Shown here one piece after another: positions 26,572 through 35,918 of a stretch of DNA of 64,000 nucleotides. A program made the position numbers and the translations under genes. The notes under the pieces are model-generated. The model ran no database searches, was not told the origin of the DNA, and saw nothing but the letters and a program-made list of their open reading frames with translations. Source of the DNA: JAEUIE01 sp046350055 (GTDB taxonomy: Bacteria > Planctomycetota > Planctomycetia > Gemmatales > HRBIN36); the NCBI GenBank assembly GCA_046350055.1, contig JAXMBC010000001.1, positions 1,984,001 through 2,048,000 of the forward strand, read 5' to 3'. Numbering within the stretch: position 1 is the first letter of the stretch; each line of letters begins with the position of its first letter.

Positions 26572-28607
26572 TAGTTCGCGGCTCCCTTGGCGGCACCACG
26601 ATCCTTGCCTGAAGGACGGCCTTCCCCCTTGGCTGCAGCGGTGGATGGTGGACGTTGTGAAGGCGAAGTGCCTTGGGCTACTCTGCCATTTGCTCCTGGT
26701 TTTCCACCAGACTTTTCGCCTGTCTTGCCTGCGCCACCTTTGCGGGCCCCTCGGTCTTTCATCATGGCACTGACATCAATGTTGACGTTGCCTTGCAGAT
26801 CATTCACCTTCTCGGCATAAGCACGCGCGTTGAGGACGATCTGCTCGCCTTCCTTGATTTCGGAAGCTGGCAGGATTTCCACAAACTTGTAGTCGTTCAA
26901 GCCGGTCTTGACCGTTCGCTTCTCAATGGCTGTCTCGGTGCGGACGTAGCAGAACTTCTTGCCACCCGATTCGAGTACCGCCTGGACAGGCAGGCGAAGG
27001 ACATTCTTGCGCTCGTCGATCTTGACCGTGACTTCCGCAGACATGCTGGGCTTCAGATTCTCGACAACTTCATCAATGCTGACAACCGTCTGGTAAACTT
27101 TCACATCGCTCGACATCCAGTCGGTGGACGATGCAACGGCTGCGATCATCTTCACGTGTCCCGAGAGCGGTTTTTCCAGGCCAGCGACTTTGATGCTGGC
27201 GGGCATGCCCTCTTCGACGATTTCTTCGTCCAGATGCGCCAGGTCGTTTTTGATTTCCTTTTGTCCAATCATGAATGGAATGATGCTTGGAAGGGCGGCA
27301 TGGAACCCGGGAACTGCCTGGGCAGCAATAATGTGACCAACCTGACTGAAGCTGTGACCTGCATCATATGCATAATTGAACCCGGTCGGAGCAGTAACAT
27401 CTCCCTTGAGGCGACCCACGAGAGCTTCATTGACTTTCACGCGGGCTATCATGCGGCTGAGGTTAGGAATACGCATCAGCTTCTGTCCTTCCTTCACCGG
27501 TGCACCAACTTCAATGGTGGAGGATTGGGAAGTGCCGCCAAAACGCGACGATTCCGGGATAAAGTAAATCACCATGCCTTCGTGCGGAGCAACGATGCGG
27601 CAATTCCGCATGTCCTGTTCGAGATCATCACGCTTCTGTGTTTCCTGTTTGAGGATCAACTCGGCTGAAGTGAGCTTGGCTTGAGCCTGAGCACGCTTGG
27701 ATTCCGAATTTGATTTGGCGATTTCCACTGCAAGCTGGGCCTGCTCCAGTTTGTTGAGCAGATCAATCTCCATACGCTTGTTGTCAAAGCTGAGGGTATC
27801 GTATTCCTTGGCAAGCTTGTCGAGATCGACCGCAGCTTTGTCGAGACGGGTTTCGTCGTTGAGCTTCTGATTGGCTGACAGGTAGCCGCGAATGAACATG
27901 CGGTTCGACCAGCCAAGCTTGTCACGCCATTGCATGAGGTCAGCGTTGGCGAGCTTGATACGGGAATCGATGTCGAACTGCTTCTGCTGCTTCTCCGCCT
28001 TGGTGAACTTCTGAAGGTCAATCTTGGCGATTTCAAAGTTGCTGAAGGCGGTCAGCTCAGCAGACTTGTTCTCATTCTCAACAATCTTGAGGTTGGCCTT
28101 GGCCTGCTCATAGAGGTCGTTCTTTTCTTCAACAACGATGTGCTGGTTGTTGAGTTGTTCCCGCAAGCTGGCATCTTCGAGTTGCATCAGGAGGTCACCC
28201 TTTTTGACGCGGGAGCCGTCATCAATGACCCATTTGATAGATGAGGCAGCAGTGGAGCCACGGCCACTGGCACGTACCATGCAGATGATTTCGGTGTTGC
28301 GGGCTGCTTCGAGTTCGCCCTTTTCCACAAACGTCAGATGCACGTCGCCTTTGGCGAGTGGCTGTGTCTCAAGGTTCTTGGGTGGACCTTCAGGTTGGGT
28401 GAACTGGCCATAGCCCCAGTAACCGGCAATACCAATGATGGCCAGCACAATGGTCCCGAAAATCACGGGAGTCCAGCTGCGCTTGGGGCGGGCAGGCACT
28501 CCGACCGGTTCGTCCAGAGTGCTGAGTCGTTTCATTAAATCATCGGGAACCTGATGCACCGTGTGTTCACTGGCGGGAGGGTTCTGCGTCTCGGGTGAGG
28601 TTGTCAT
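26571..28607 (-). CDS. HlyD/MacA family periplasmic adaptor protein
   Basis: About 678 residues. A cytoplasmic N-terminus is followed by one membrane helix (TPVIFGTIVLAIIGIAGYWGYG), then lipoyl halves flanking a long coiled coil (about 150-330, rich in Lys, Glu, Gln), and a beta-barrel region (EVTVKIDERKNVLRLPVQAVLESGGKKFCYVR). The tail of about 50 residues is low-complexity Gly/Lys/Ala/Pro. It should bridge the MacB-like inner complex and the TolC-like outer protein. The ATG at 28607 has GAGGAG nine bases upstream; the frame continues to a TTG at 28631, which is less likely. It overlaps the upstream TolC gene by 41 bases. Confidence 0.85.
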   Translation of the reverse strand: MTTSPETQNPPASEHTVHQVPDDLMKRLSTLDEPVGVPARPKRSWTPVIFGTIVLAIIGIAGYWGYGQFTQPEGPPKNLETQPLAKGDVHLTFVEKGELEAARNTEIICMVRASGRGSTAASSIKWVIDDGSRVKKGDLLMQLEDASLREQLNNQHIVVEEKNDLYEQAKANLKIVENENKSAELTAFSNFEIAKIDLQKFTKAEKQQKQFDIDSRIKLANADLMQWRDKLGWSNRMFIRGYLSANQKLNDETRLDKAAVDLDKLAKEYDTLSFDNKRMEIDLLNKLEQAQLAVEIAKSNSESKRAQAQAKLTSAELILKQETQKRDDLEQDMRNCRIVAPHEGMVIYFIPESSRFGGTSQSSTIEVGAPVKEGQKLMRIPNLSRMIARVKVNEALVGRLKGDVTAPTGFNYAYDAGHSFSQVGHIIAAQAVPGFHAALPSIIPFMIGQKEIKNDLAHLDEEIVEEGMPASIKVAGLEKPLSGHVKMIAAVASSTDWMSSDVKVYQTVVSIDEVVENLKPSMSAEVTVKIDERKNVLRLPVQAVLESGGKKFCYVRTETAIEKRTVKTGLNDYKFVEILPASEIKEGEQIVLNARAYAEKVNDLQGNVNIDVSAMMKDRGARKGGAGKTGEKSGGKPGANGRVAQGTSPSQRPPSTAAAKGEGRPSGKDRGAAKGAAN

Positions 28608-31236
28608 CAATCCAAACTCCTCGGCTGTCAATCTGCATCAGTTCCAGGTCGCGGTACAGTTCCATCCGGGTGATCAGGTAGTTGATCCAGGTGGTGTACA
28701 AATTGTTTTGCGCCTGTGGCACACCACGCTGGGCTTGAAGAAGCTGCAGGGTGGCGGTACCGGCGGCGGCGGCGGTGTCGCGGGTAACTCCAGGTTCAGC
28801 AGGAGCCTGAAGTTGTTCCCGTGACTGATTCACCTGCGAGTAGATCAGCAGCAGAGCCCGCTGCTGAATCTTGTAGGTGGCCTCCAGTTGCTGCAGCCTG
28901 CGTACCCGGGATCGCACTTGCAAGAGGATCAGGTCTTGAACAGCTTGCAGGTTACGCCGTTGTCGCTGGTAGGTAATCAGGCTGGCCCGGTAGTTATTTC
29001 GTTCAATCCGCCGAACCAGAGGCAGTTCGGTGTTGAAGATCAACTGATGGCGGGTGTTGTTGCCATCAAAGTTGAAAGCCTGTCCCACCACACCGGGAGG
29101 TGGGGCGAGCATAGTTGCATTATAGCGTACATCGAATGTTCCTAGGAGTGAATTCGCAAACACGGCCACTTTCCGCCAGCTATCTACCAATTGTGCCTGT
29201 TGATTCATTAAATCCAGCCGGTTTGCGATGGCGACGTTGCCCACCAGGTCATGGGCCTCATCAAGATTTAATCGCAAAAGATCGCGTCCTTCGAGATTGG
29301 TAGGAGGTAATTGTGGCCAGAGCTGGTTAAAGGCCGCCTGCCGTTCAGCACGTGCTTCATCGAAAACGAGAGAAAAACGCGCTTCGATCTGGCGGAAGAT
29401 TGCTTCTTGCAATGCCTTCCTGAGCCGTTCGTTTTTCTCAGCCAGCCAGGGCCGTGACTGGTAATCGCTAAGCAGTGCATCCATGGCCCCGATCTCATAT
29501 TCCTGACGAGCCAGCGTGATCAGTTTTTCCAGCTCAGGTGGCACGGGTAATTCTGCATCAATCAGATCTTCACGCTGATCAATCAGACGATCACGAAGCA
29601 TTTGTTGCCTTGTGAGGGGAGAAGTAGATTCCTGGTAGATTGCCGAGAAGGCAGCCGCACCATTGAGAAGCGGAGCCTGCCCGAGCACGCTGAGCGCACT
29701 GCTGATCGTTGCAGCAGCAGGAGTATGACCACTATTGCGTGTTTTCCAAAATGCCAGACGGACTGGGAAGTTGTTATTGAATTGAGTACCAGCGGTGAGT
29801 GGATTCGTGTTAACGAGTTCAAGCATGGCTCGACGGAGTGAACCAGTTCCATCTTCTTTCAATTGCAGTTTGCTGAAGGCTTCGCCCATCTTGCGGGCAT
29901 CCAGTTCGAGCTTCTGGAAGCGAAAGAGCTGTTCACGCAGATCTTTCAGCACATTCACATCAGGTTCCAGTGGCACATCCGTTGGAACACCCAGCTGGAG
30001 CTTGAACTGTTCGATGGAGTCAAGATACGTCACCTTCTGAGCAAGCAGTGCCGTTTCAGCATCCAGCAACTGCTGTTCGACCTGATCAACCTGGAGTGGG
30101 GACAGACCGCCTCCCTTGGCGAACTCGCGGTAGAAGACAAGCAAGTCTTTCAGGTCATCGACGTTGCGTTGCTGGAGTTCAATGTTGAGTTTGCGCTGAA
30201 CTGTTGGATAGAAACCTACCGTTGGCGCGATGCCACGCACTACGCCCGCCGCGACGATTGTCCCTGCGCCAGTCACCAGGGTCGGTGCTCCACCGGGAGC
30301 ACCGCTGCCGGGGCCGCTGGCGATCTGTACGAAAAACTCTTTGTTGAAACGCGCAAAGCGGCGGACTTCGTAAAGCAGATCACGTTCAGCTTGAGTCAGC
30401 GGTTCCAGTGCTACCGCCCGGCCACCTCCACGCAATAATGGCTGAGAGATGTCGAATACCAGGTTCGAGGTGCTGATCGTCGGCCGATTGTTGCTCGACA
30501 GATCCACCACGGTCTGATTAGCAAGTCGCAGCAGTAGTGCTGCACCAGTGGCAAACTGCTGACTGACACCTCCAAGACTGTTGAGTTGAAGGTTATTGGT
30601 TGGACCATACTCGGACTCTGATGCCGTCCACTGCCGTAATGCTTCCTGTGTAGCCAGGAACTGAGGAAGAAAGTTGAATTGTTCTGTAGTAACCGGCAAA
30701 GCAGCCAGGTACAAGGTTTCACGCTGAGCCTGGAACTCGCGACTATTGATGAGCGCCAGTTCGAGAGACTGATCGAGATTGATCAGGTAGGGCTGCCGCG
30801 CCGGCTCACTCACCGGGCTGGGGGTGATGGGCTGAATAGACTCCTGTGCTTTTTCCCTGGCCCGATTGATGGAATCGAACTGGGCCAGCATTTCGAGGTA
30901 GCCAGTCCCTTCGGTGTAATTCACATTGCTGGGTCGTTGCGATTTGGGGGCAGTAAACCACGCGGCAGGGTCATCGGGCGGCATCGCCGGCGTATCGGGG
31001 TTATCCAGATCTGCAAAGCGGGAAAGAGGATGTGGATATATCCAGTAATTCAGAAGCGGCCAGCGCTCGTCACTGCTCTTACTTGTCAGAAGCGCATCCA
31101 CATCCGCATCAGCGCGTTCCCGGAAGAAATGCCTCGTGCATCCTGTCAGCACCAGCAGCGCCAAAAGCAAAACGACAAGGGTTCTGCCGCCAGCACCTGG
31201 GGAGAGCGAGGTTCGACGTGCGGCCCGCACCAGCAT
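28567..31236 (-). CDS. TolC family outer membrane efflux lipoprotein, first gene of operon
   Basis: An 889-residue outer-membrane factor, roughly twice the usual TolC length. A lipobox (VLTGC) after a hydrophobic leader marks a lipoprotein. A proline-rich spacer precedes the TolC core, with FDISQPLLRGGGRAV and PLTQAERDLLYEVRRFARF. Repeated heptad-rich helices in the second half (LLQVRSRVRRLQQLEATYKIQQRALLLIYSQVNQSREQL) form the periplasmic tunnel. Large extra segments (about 470-640) are absent from E. coli TolC. It leads the operon TolC-HlyD-ATPase-permease-small protein. A paralogue is at 46208-48436. Confidence 0.85.
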   Translation of the reverse strand: MLVRAARRTSLSPGAGGRTLVVLLLALLVLTGCTRHFFRERADADVDALLTSKSSDERWPLLNYWIYPHPLSRFADLDNPDTPAMPPDDPAAWFTAPKSQRPSNVNYTEGTGYLEMLAQFDSINRAREKAQESIQPITPSPVSEPARQPYLINLDQSLELALINSREFQAQRETLYLAALPVTTEQFNFLPQFLATQEALRQWTASESEYGPTNNLQLNSLGGVSQQFATGAALLLRLANQTVVDLSSNNRPTISTSNLVFDISQPLLRGGGRAVALEPLTQAERDLLYEVRRFARFNKEFFVQIASGPGSGAPGGAPTLVTGAGTIVAAGVVRGIAPTVGFYPTVQRKLNIELQQRNVDDLKDLLVFYREFAKGGGLSPLQVDQVEQQLLDAETALLAQKVTYLDSIEQFKLQLGVPTDVPLEPDVNVLKDLREQLFRFQKLELDARKMGEAFSKLQLKEDGTGSLRRAMLELVNTNPLTAGTQFNNNFPVRLAFWKTRNSGHTPAAATISSALSVLGQAPLLNGAAAFSAIYQESTSPLTRQQMLRDRLIDQREDLIDAELPVPPELEKLITLARQEYEIGAMDALLSDYQSRPWLAEKNERLRKALQEAIFRQIEARFSLVFDEARAERQAAFNQLWPQLPPTNLEGRDLLRLNLDEAHDLVGNVAIANRLDLMNQQAQLVDSWRKVAVFANSLLGTFDVRYNATMLAPPPGVVGQAFNFDGNNTRHQLIFNTELPLVRRIERNNYRASLITYQRQRRNLQAVQDLILLQVRSRVRRLQQLEATYKIQQRALLLIYSQVNQSREQLQAPAEPGVTRDTAAAAGTATLQLLQAQRGVPQAQNNLYTTWINYLITRMELYRDLELMQIDSRGVWIDDNLTRDAEPSRQ

Positions 31237-31352
31237 GATTGACCTTTCTCTTACCCAATCGGAGTAACCTGCATTGCAGGTATCGTCCGCAAACCTTACC
31301 CTGCTTCATGGACATCGAAAAAATGAAAAGCTTTTCTGAGGGACTAGGCAAA

Positions 31353-32654
31353 ATGCGGTATCTGCGAATCTTCGCTGTCATGCTTTTGATGAATATCGCT
31401 GGGCCAGCTCATGCGCAATCAACAGGGAACCATCCGGAAGCATTGCTCAAAAAGGCAGCCACACTTATTCAAAACATGCTGGAGGAGTTCCTCCCCGAGC
31501 ACGACCAGTGGTTTACCCAGCACTTCTATTCGGGAGTGCCCAAGGAAAAGCTCCTGCAGACGCTGAAAGGAATTCGTCAGCAATTGGGCCCGGTGGCACG
31601 CAGCCGCATATGCAAAGTGATCGATGCATCGTCAGGAGAACTGGAGTTTGTGGGCAGCAATGGGAATCGACTCCGGGCTGTCATCCGCATGGAACCCCAG
31701 GCTCCGCACGGTTGCACCTATCTGCTCTTCAGTAACGTGGATGAAGGCCAAGATACCTGGCCGCAACTCAGTGCTGATCTCATGCGTCTCCCCGGCGAGA
31801 AAGCTGCTTCGGTACACCTGATTGCCCCGCAGAAGTCCCGACGCTTCGTCTTTCGCCAGACTGATCCCCTTGCTGTCGGTTCTTCTTTTAAATTGCTGGT
31901 CCTCAACCAACTGGCTGACGAGATCAGCAGTGGCACACGGAAATGGGCAGACACCGTCAGCCTGCAACAGGAAGGGCGTTCTCTCCCTTCAGGCATCCTC
32001 CAGGATTGGCCTGTTGGCAGTCCAGTCACCTTGCACACGCTGGCCGGCTTGATGATTACCCGCAGCGACAATACTGCTGCGGACCATCTCATGCTGACAC
32101 TGGGACGAGAATCTCTGGAGCAACAGCAAGCCAGATGCAAGGTGCTCTACCCGGAACGTAATTGCCCTTTCCTTCGTACGAGCGAGCTATTCAAAATCAA
32201 ACTCATCAGCCCGGAGCATGTTTGCACCAACTATCCACTGCGCAGCGAGGATGCCAAGCGCACCCTGTTGAAACAACTGGAGAAAACGCCACTCTCTCAG
32301 CCTCGCATATACACCAAGCCGGTGGCCATTGATCAGGTGGAATGGTTTTACACTACCGATGATCTGTGCCAGATGATGGAGCGATTGAAAGTGTCGAATG
32401 AATGGCCGCGAGTGCAACCCTTACTATCTATCGTAAAGCCATTCGATATTGATGATTACGCCTGGGAATATCTGGGCTTTAAAGGCGGAGCTGAAGTAGG
32501 CGTGCTCAATCTCACACTCCTGGGTAAACTGCGTGGCAAAGACGAATGGTACACCGTCTCCTTCACCTGGAACCGTACCGATGAACCGATCGATGAGCCA
32601 GGATGGATTCGCATCGTACAGCGTGCCATGCTGCTGATTGAACGTGGAAAATAA
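31353..32654 (+). CDS. Exported serine hydrolase, class A beta-lactamase-like fold
   Basis: About 433 residues with a signal peptide (MRYLRIFAVMLLMNIAGPAHA). An N-terminal helical/beta domain of about 110 residues resembles the DUF3887/NTF2-like domains often fused to such enzymes. The C-terminal part has the three active-site motifs of class A beta-lactamases and D,D-peptidases: SSFK (SxxK, nucleophile Ser), SDN (in TRSDNTAADHL) and KGG (in GFKGGAEVG) in place of KTG. The Glu166-type omega-loop is not clearly seen, so penicillin hydrolysis is uncertain; a peptidoglycan-modifying or esterase role is as likely. ATG 31353 gives the clean signal peptide. It diverges from the TolC operon. Confidence 0.8.
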   Translation: MRYLRIFAVMLLMNIAGPAHAQSTGNHPEALLKKAATLIQNMLEEFLPEHDQWFTQHFYSGVPKEKLLQTLKGIRQQLGPVARSRICKVIDASSGELEFVGSNGNRLRAVIRMEPQAPHGCTYLLFSNVDEGQDTWPQLSADLMRLPGEKAASVHLIAPQKSRRFVFRQTDPLAVGSSFKLLVLNQLADEISSGTRKWADTVSLQQEGRSLPSGILQDWPVGSPVTLHTLAGLMITRSDNTAADHLMLTLGRESLEQQQARCKVLYPERNCPFLRTSELFKIKLISPEHVCTNYPLRSEDAKRTLLKQLEKTPLSQPRIYTKPVAIDQVEWFYTTDDLCQMMERLKVSNEWPRVQPLLSIVKPFDIDDYAWEYLGFKGGAEVGVLNLTLLGKLRGKDEWYTVSFTWNRTDEPIDEPGWIRIVQRAMLLIERGK

Positions 32655-32734
32655 CGTTACAATCGGTTAGGCTATTCATGGCGAACGGCAGTTGTCCGAC
32701 GCAATTGAGTCATGATCTCGACCTGGAATGATAC

Positions 32735-33715
32735 ATGGATACCGCACCAGCCCATTCGAACGAACCAGTCACGCTTCCAGTGCCTGCCATGCCTCGGGAC
32801 ACTCGTTTTGACGTCACGCCCTATGTACCCGATGGAGGCTTCAGTGCAGTAGGGCTCATCGTTCTACTTCTGGGTCTGGCTGTTGCTGGTGTCATCATGG
32901 GTGTCGTATGCCATTACGTGAGCAAGTGGTTCTATATGATCGTGGTTTTCCCCATGGTCATTGGTTTTGTCATCGGAGGTGTTGGTTCGGTGCTGGTTAA
33001 GACTGGCAAAGTGCGTGCTCCCTGGCTTGCTGGAGTAGCAGGACTCCTGGCTGGCATTCTCGCGATGACGACGACGCACTACCTGGACTATCGAGAGTTT
33101 GCGAATCTCATTCAGGAAAACAAATTCAATGTGCACAAGGGCGCCATCTTCGCGCCCAAGGAAGAGAATGCCCTTGCCAAGAAAATGCTCAAGGTCAAGA
33201 GCTTCGCGGATTACATCGACTTTGCAGCTGAACAAGGTGTCAGCATCAAGCGTGCAGCAGGCGGTAACGACAAGGGCATGAACCTGGGTTACTACGGTAC
33301 GTATATTTACTGGCTCGTGGAAACGCTTATCGTGGCTGGTATCGTCTTCACCATGACCCGCAAGCCTGCCCAGGAGCCGTTCTGTCCGCTGACGAATGAA
33401 TGGAAGACCGAACGCTGCGGTGATAACTTCATGGTCCCGCAGGAGCTCGGCCTCGATGCGGTGGCGGAGGCATTGAAGAATGGCGAACTCGGCAAGATTG
33501 CCGAGGTGAAGTCGTTGGGAGCAGCCAGCCCGGAGTCGTCCATTCCTACCCGGCTTTATATCTACGCCAGTCCGCAACACAGCGAGCAATGCACGCTCGA
33601 CGTCCGGCTCAACAAGTTTGTGCCAGGCAAGAACGGTGCTGTCGAAGAGAAGCAAATGGTGATGGCGACCTACCCTGCCGCTGCGCTGGGTGCGTTTGTG
33701 ACGCTGTGTGGTTAG
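32735..33715 (+). CDS. Hypothetical membrane protein, 326 aa
   Basis: An unrecognised protein with two or three helices near the N-terminus (GFSAVGLIVLLLGLAVAGVIMGVV, MIVVFPMVIGFVIGGVGSVLV, APWLAGVAGLLAGILAMT), a soluble loop of about 75 residues containing NKFNVHKGAIFAP, and another helix (YIYWLVETLIVAGIVF). The cytoplasmic tail begins MTRKPAQEPFCPLTNEWK. It overlaps the convergent HAD gene by 4 bases. A role is not apparent; the AAGG(N)DKG region could be a ligand loop. Confidence 0.6.
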   Translation: MDTAPAHSNEPVTLPVPAMPRDTRFDVTPYVPDGGFSAVGLIVLLLGLAVAGVIMGVVCHYVSKWFYMIVVFPMVIGFVIGGVGSVLVKTGKVRAPWLAGVAGLLAGILAMTTTHYLDYREFANLIQENKFNVHKGAIFAPKEENALAKKMLKVKSFADYIDFAAEQGVSIKRAAGGNDKGMNLGYYGTYIYWLVETLIVAGIVFTMTRKPAQEPFCPLTNEWKTERCGDNFMVPQELGLDAVAEALKNGELGKIAEVKSLGAASPESSIPTRLYIYASPQHSEQCTLDVRLNKFVPGKNGAVEEKQMVMATYPAAALGAFVTLCG

Positions 33716-34356
33716 CTGAATAACACCCGTCTCACCTCGTCCATATCCTTCAATAACTTGGCAGGCTTCTCCGCCGCCAGCTGTTCTGCTGTCATCGCCC
33801 CTGTGGGCACTACCCACACTGGCACCCCGGCAGCGTGGGCACATTGAATGTCTACCACCATGTCGCCCACATAAATGGTGTCGCTTGCCGTGGTACCGAA
33901 GTGAGCCAATGCAGCATGCAACATATCTGGTGCTGGCTTGTGACGAGGTACATCATCCGGTCCGAAGACTTTCTCAATCGGAGGCAGAATGCCAAGGTGA
34001 ACGAGAAGCTGTTCGGTGTAGGGCCGCTTCTTATTGCTGCACACACCCAGCTTAACACCTGCTTGTTGGAGTTGCTGGAGTAAGGGCACCACACCAGGAA
34101 GCAACTCGGTGCCGGTGAGCATCAGCGTGGCATAGTGCTGGCGATATTCGACGATATCCGCTTCGACATCAGGGTCGGGCACCGCATTCAGGATGAGGTG
34201 ATCGAGCCCCCAGCCGACATGCTTTTTGACTGCCTCCAGTTCCAGCGGGCCATGGCCTTTGCTCCGCCGCACAGCATTCACCGAGGCAGCGATGCCGGGA
34301 AAACCGTCAGCCAGGGTGCCATCAAAATCGAACAGCATCAGTTTGGGTAAGTTCAT
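33712..34356 (-). CDS. HAD-superfamily phosphatase (phosphoglycolate phosphatase-like)
   Basis: A 214-residue subfamily IA HAD hydrolase. Motif I LFDFDGTLADG near the N-terminus carries the Asp nucleophile and second Asp; motif II includes GVCSNKKR, where Ser/Asn/Lys follow the strand, and motif III/IV is IYVGDMVVDIQCAHAAG. The helical cap sits between residues about 15 and 85. It most likely removes phosphate from 2-phosphoglycolate or a related small metabolite. ATG 34356 gives MNLPKLMLFDFDG, the expected start. Confidence 0.88.
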   Translation of the reverse strand: MNLPKLMLFDFDGTLADGFPGIAASVNAVRRSKGHGPLELEAVKKHVGWGLDHLILNAVPDPDVEADIVEYRQHYATLMLTGTELLPGVVPLLQQLQQAGVKLGVCSNKKRPYTEQLLVHLGILPPIEKVFGPDDVPRHKPAPDMLHAALAHFGTTASDTIYVGDMVVDIQCAHAAGVPVWVVPTGAMTAEQLAAEKPAKLLKDMDEVRRVLFS

Positions 34357-34446
34357 TCCCCTGTTATAGGGCCACACCTCCGCTTGTCAGGTTCCGGGGG
34401 ATGGGGTATTTCTGTGGCACAGGATTTACCTCAGTAATGAACAGGT

Positions 34447-35844
34447 ATGGATGGAACCATGCTGCAGATGTTATCCCGTGACTACTGGACCTGGCCGCGC
34501 ATCCGCCAGACTCTCATCGTGCTGCTCGCTGTGTTGCTCGTCATCAAAGCTGTCATTGCTGTGGGCTTTCGTGAGAACGACTTCACCTGGCATCGCAATG
34601 GCGGAGCACGGTTCCTGAAAGGCACGACGGAACTCTACGAGAATTATCCCGTCGTCCGCATGATGATGAATACCCTGATTGCCATTGGCCCATCCATCCC
34701 CACTCGCCTTGTCGTGTTCTGTCTATCTGTCGGATTGCTATTGCTCTGCTACCGCTGGTGGCGAGTGATGGCGAAGGATCAAGGCAGCCTGTCGCCACTG
34801 TTGGAGGACCTCGCCGCTCTTGGTGCTGCGGTCATGTTTCTTCAGATTCTTTACCGCGATCTAGATGAGTGTGGACTGCAGCTGATTACGCTGTTCTTCC
34901 TGACTGCAGGAGCCTATAGCTTGCATCGAGGCAAAGCGATTCAAGGTGGCTTCTGGCTCGCCGTTGCGGCGTTGTATAAACTCAGCCCGATTCTCACTCT
35001 ACCATTCCTCCTTTGGAAGAGGCAGTGGAAAGCTGCCACGGCTCAAGTGGTGTTCATCGGTCTGCTGTCCCTTTTGCCTGCTCTGTACCTGGGAGTAGAT
35101 GGAGCTTGGAAAGCCCACCAGGCGTTCTTTACCAACTCCCGTCTCGTGGCAGCGACCAAAGCAGCTTACCCCTACTATCTCGACCGCGAAGCACCCAAGC
35201 CACAGAACCAGTCGCTGCAAGCGATGATCGCTCGCTATGTGATGCACTTCCCAGAAGATCATCCTGTCTATCAACCCAGCCCGCTGTTCCTGCAGTTCGG
35301 CAACCTCGAAGGCTTACCCGCCTACTACACTGTGCGAGCCATCATGCTCGTCCTGGGCCTGGGGCTTGCCTGGTATTTCTGGCCCAGGGGGACGCGTCTC
35401 CTCCCCTTACGAAGGGGAGGTCGGGAGGGGTTGCAACATGCGGTGTCCTTGCGTGATCCAGACCCCCTCCAACTCCCCCTTGCCAAGGGGGAGAGCAGGA
35501 TACGTTCTGATGAATGGGCCATCGTCTGCCTGATGTGCGCCCTTGGCTCGCCCTTCTGCTGGAAGCAGCACCTCGTTGTCGGCTTGCCCCTGGCCTATCT
35601 CGCCATGAGGCAACTGGTCCTGCAACCCACCCGTGCCCGACTGGTGGCCATAGCAACACTTACTGTTGTGATCCTCGTACCGATCTATTCACTGTTGGGC
35701 CGGCAGGGGGGCATCCTCTGGGCCAGTTACAAGTTCGAGTGTATGGCCATGCTGGGATTGATGGGAATGGTGATGGTGGGGACACGACGGTGCAGTAAAG
35801 CTCTACCGGGAGAATCAGAGCTTCCACAATTGAAGGCTGCTTGA
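34447..35844 (+). CDS. GT87-like integral membrane protein with palindromic insertion
   Basis: A 465-residue polytopic protein, first helix TLIVLLAVLLVIKAVIAVGF, followed by a loop ending in a polar NYPVVRMMMN and further helices with YRDLDECGLQLITLFFLTAGAYS. It resembles the GT-C/DUF2029 glycosyltransferase group and the gene at 15285-16790. Between two helices near residues 317-350 the translation becomes basic and low-complexity (LLPLRRGGREGL...LPLAKGESRIR); this corresponds exactly to an inverted pair of palindromic repeats at 35398-35495 read in frame. The insertion leaves the downstream helices open, so the protein is probably still made. Start choice 34447 (34459 is an alternative). 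Confidence 0.65.
   Translation: MDGTMLQMLSRDYWTWPRIRQTLIVLLAVLLVIKAVIAVGFRENDFTWHRNGGARFLKGTTELYENYPVVRMMMNTLIAIGPSIPTRLVVFCLSVGLLLLCYRWWRVMAKDQGSLSPLLEDLAALGAAVMFLQILYRDLDECGLQLITLFFLTAGAYSLHRGKAIQGGFWLAVAALYKLSPILTLPFLLWKRQWKAATAQVVFIGLLSLLPALYLGVDGAWKAHQAFFTNSRLVAATKAAYPYYLDREAPKPQNQSLQAMIARYVMHFPEDHPVYQPSPLFLQFGNLEGLPAYYTVRAIMLVLGLGLAWYFWPRGTRLLPLRRGGREGLQHAVSLRDPDPLQLPLAKGESRIRSDEWAIVCLMCALGSPFCWKQHLVVGLPLAYLAMRQLVLQPTRARLVAIATLTVVILVPIYSLLGRQGGILWASYKFECMAMLGLMGMVMVGTRRCSKALPGESELPQLKAA
35398..35495. repeat. Inverted pair of palindromic elements inside a coding region
   Basis: Left unit: CTCCCCTT ACG AAGGGGAG at 35401-35419, then GTCGGGAGGGGTTG. Right unit is inverted: CTCCCCCTT GCC AAGGGGGAG at 35473-35493, preceded by GACCCCCTCCAAC. 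The two are relatives in opposite orientation, like an interspersed REP pair, and no stop codon is introduced in the host reading frame. Confidence 0.8.
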
Positions 35845-35918
35845 TACACGACTTGAATCATGAACATTCACCTTTTTCATTGCATCGATCATCCGATCAA
35901 GTTGTAATCCAGTTCAGA

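Noticed and set aside
32864..33844. A 326-codon minus-strand frame opposite the hypothetical membrane protein and part of the HAD gene
   Set aside because: The plus-strand frame has clear membrane helices; the antisense is His/Arg-rich with no hydrophobic organisation.
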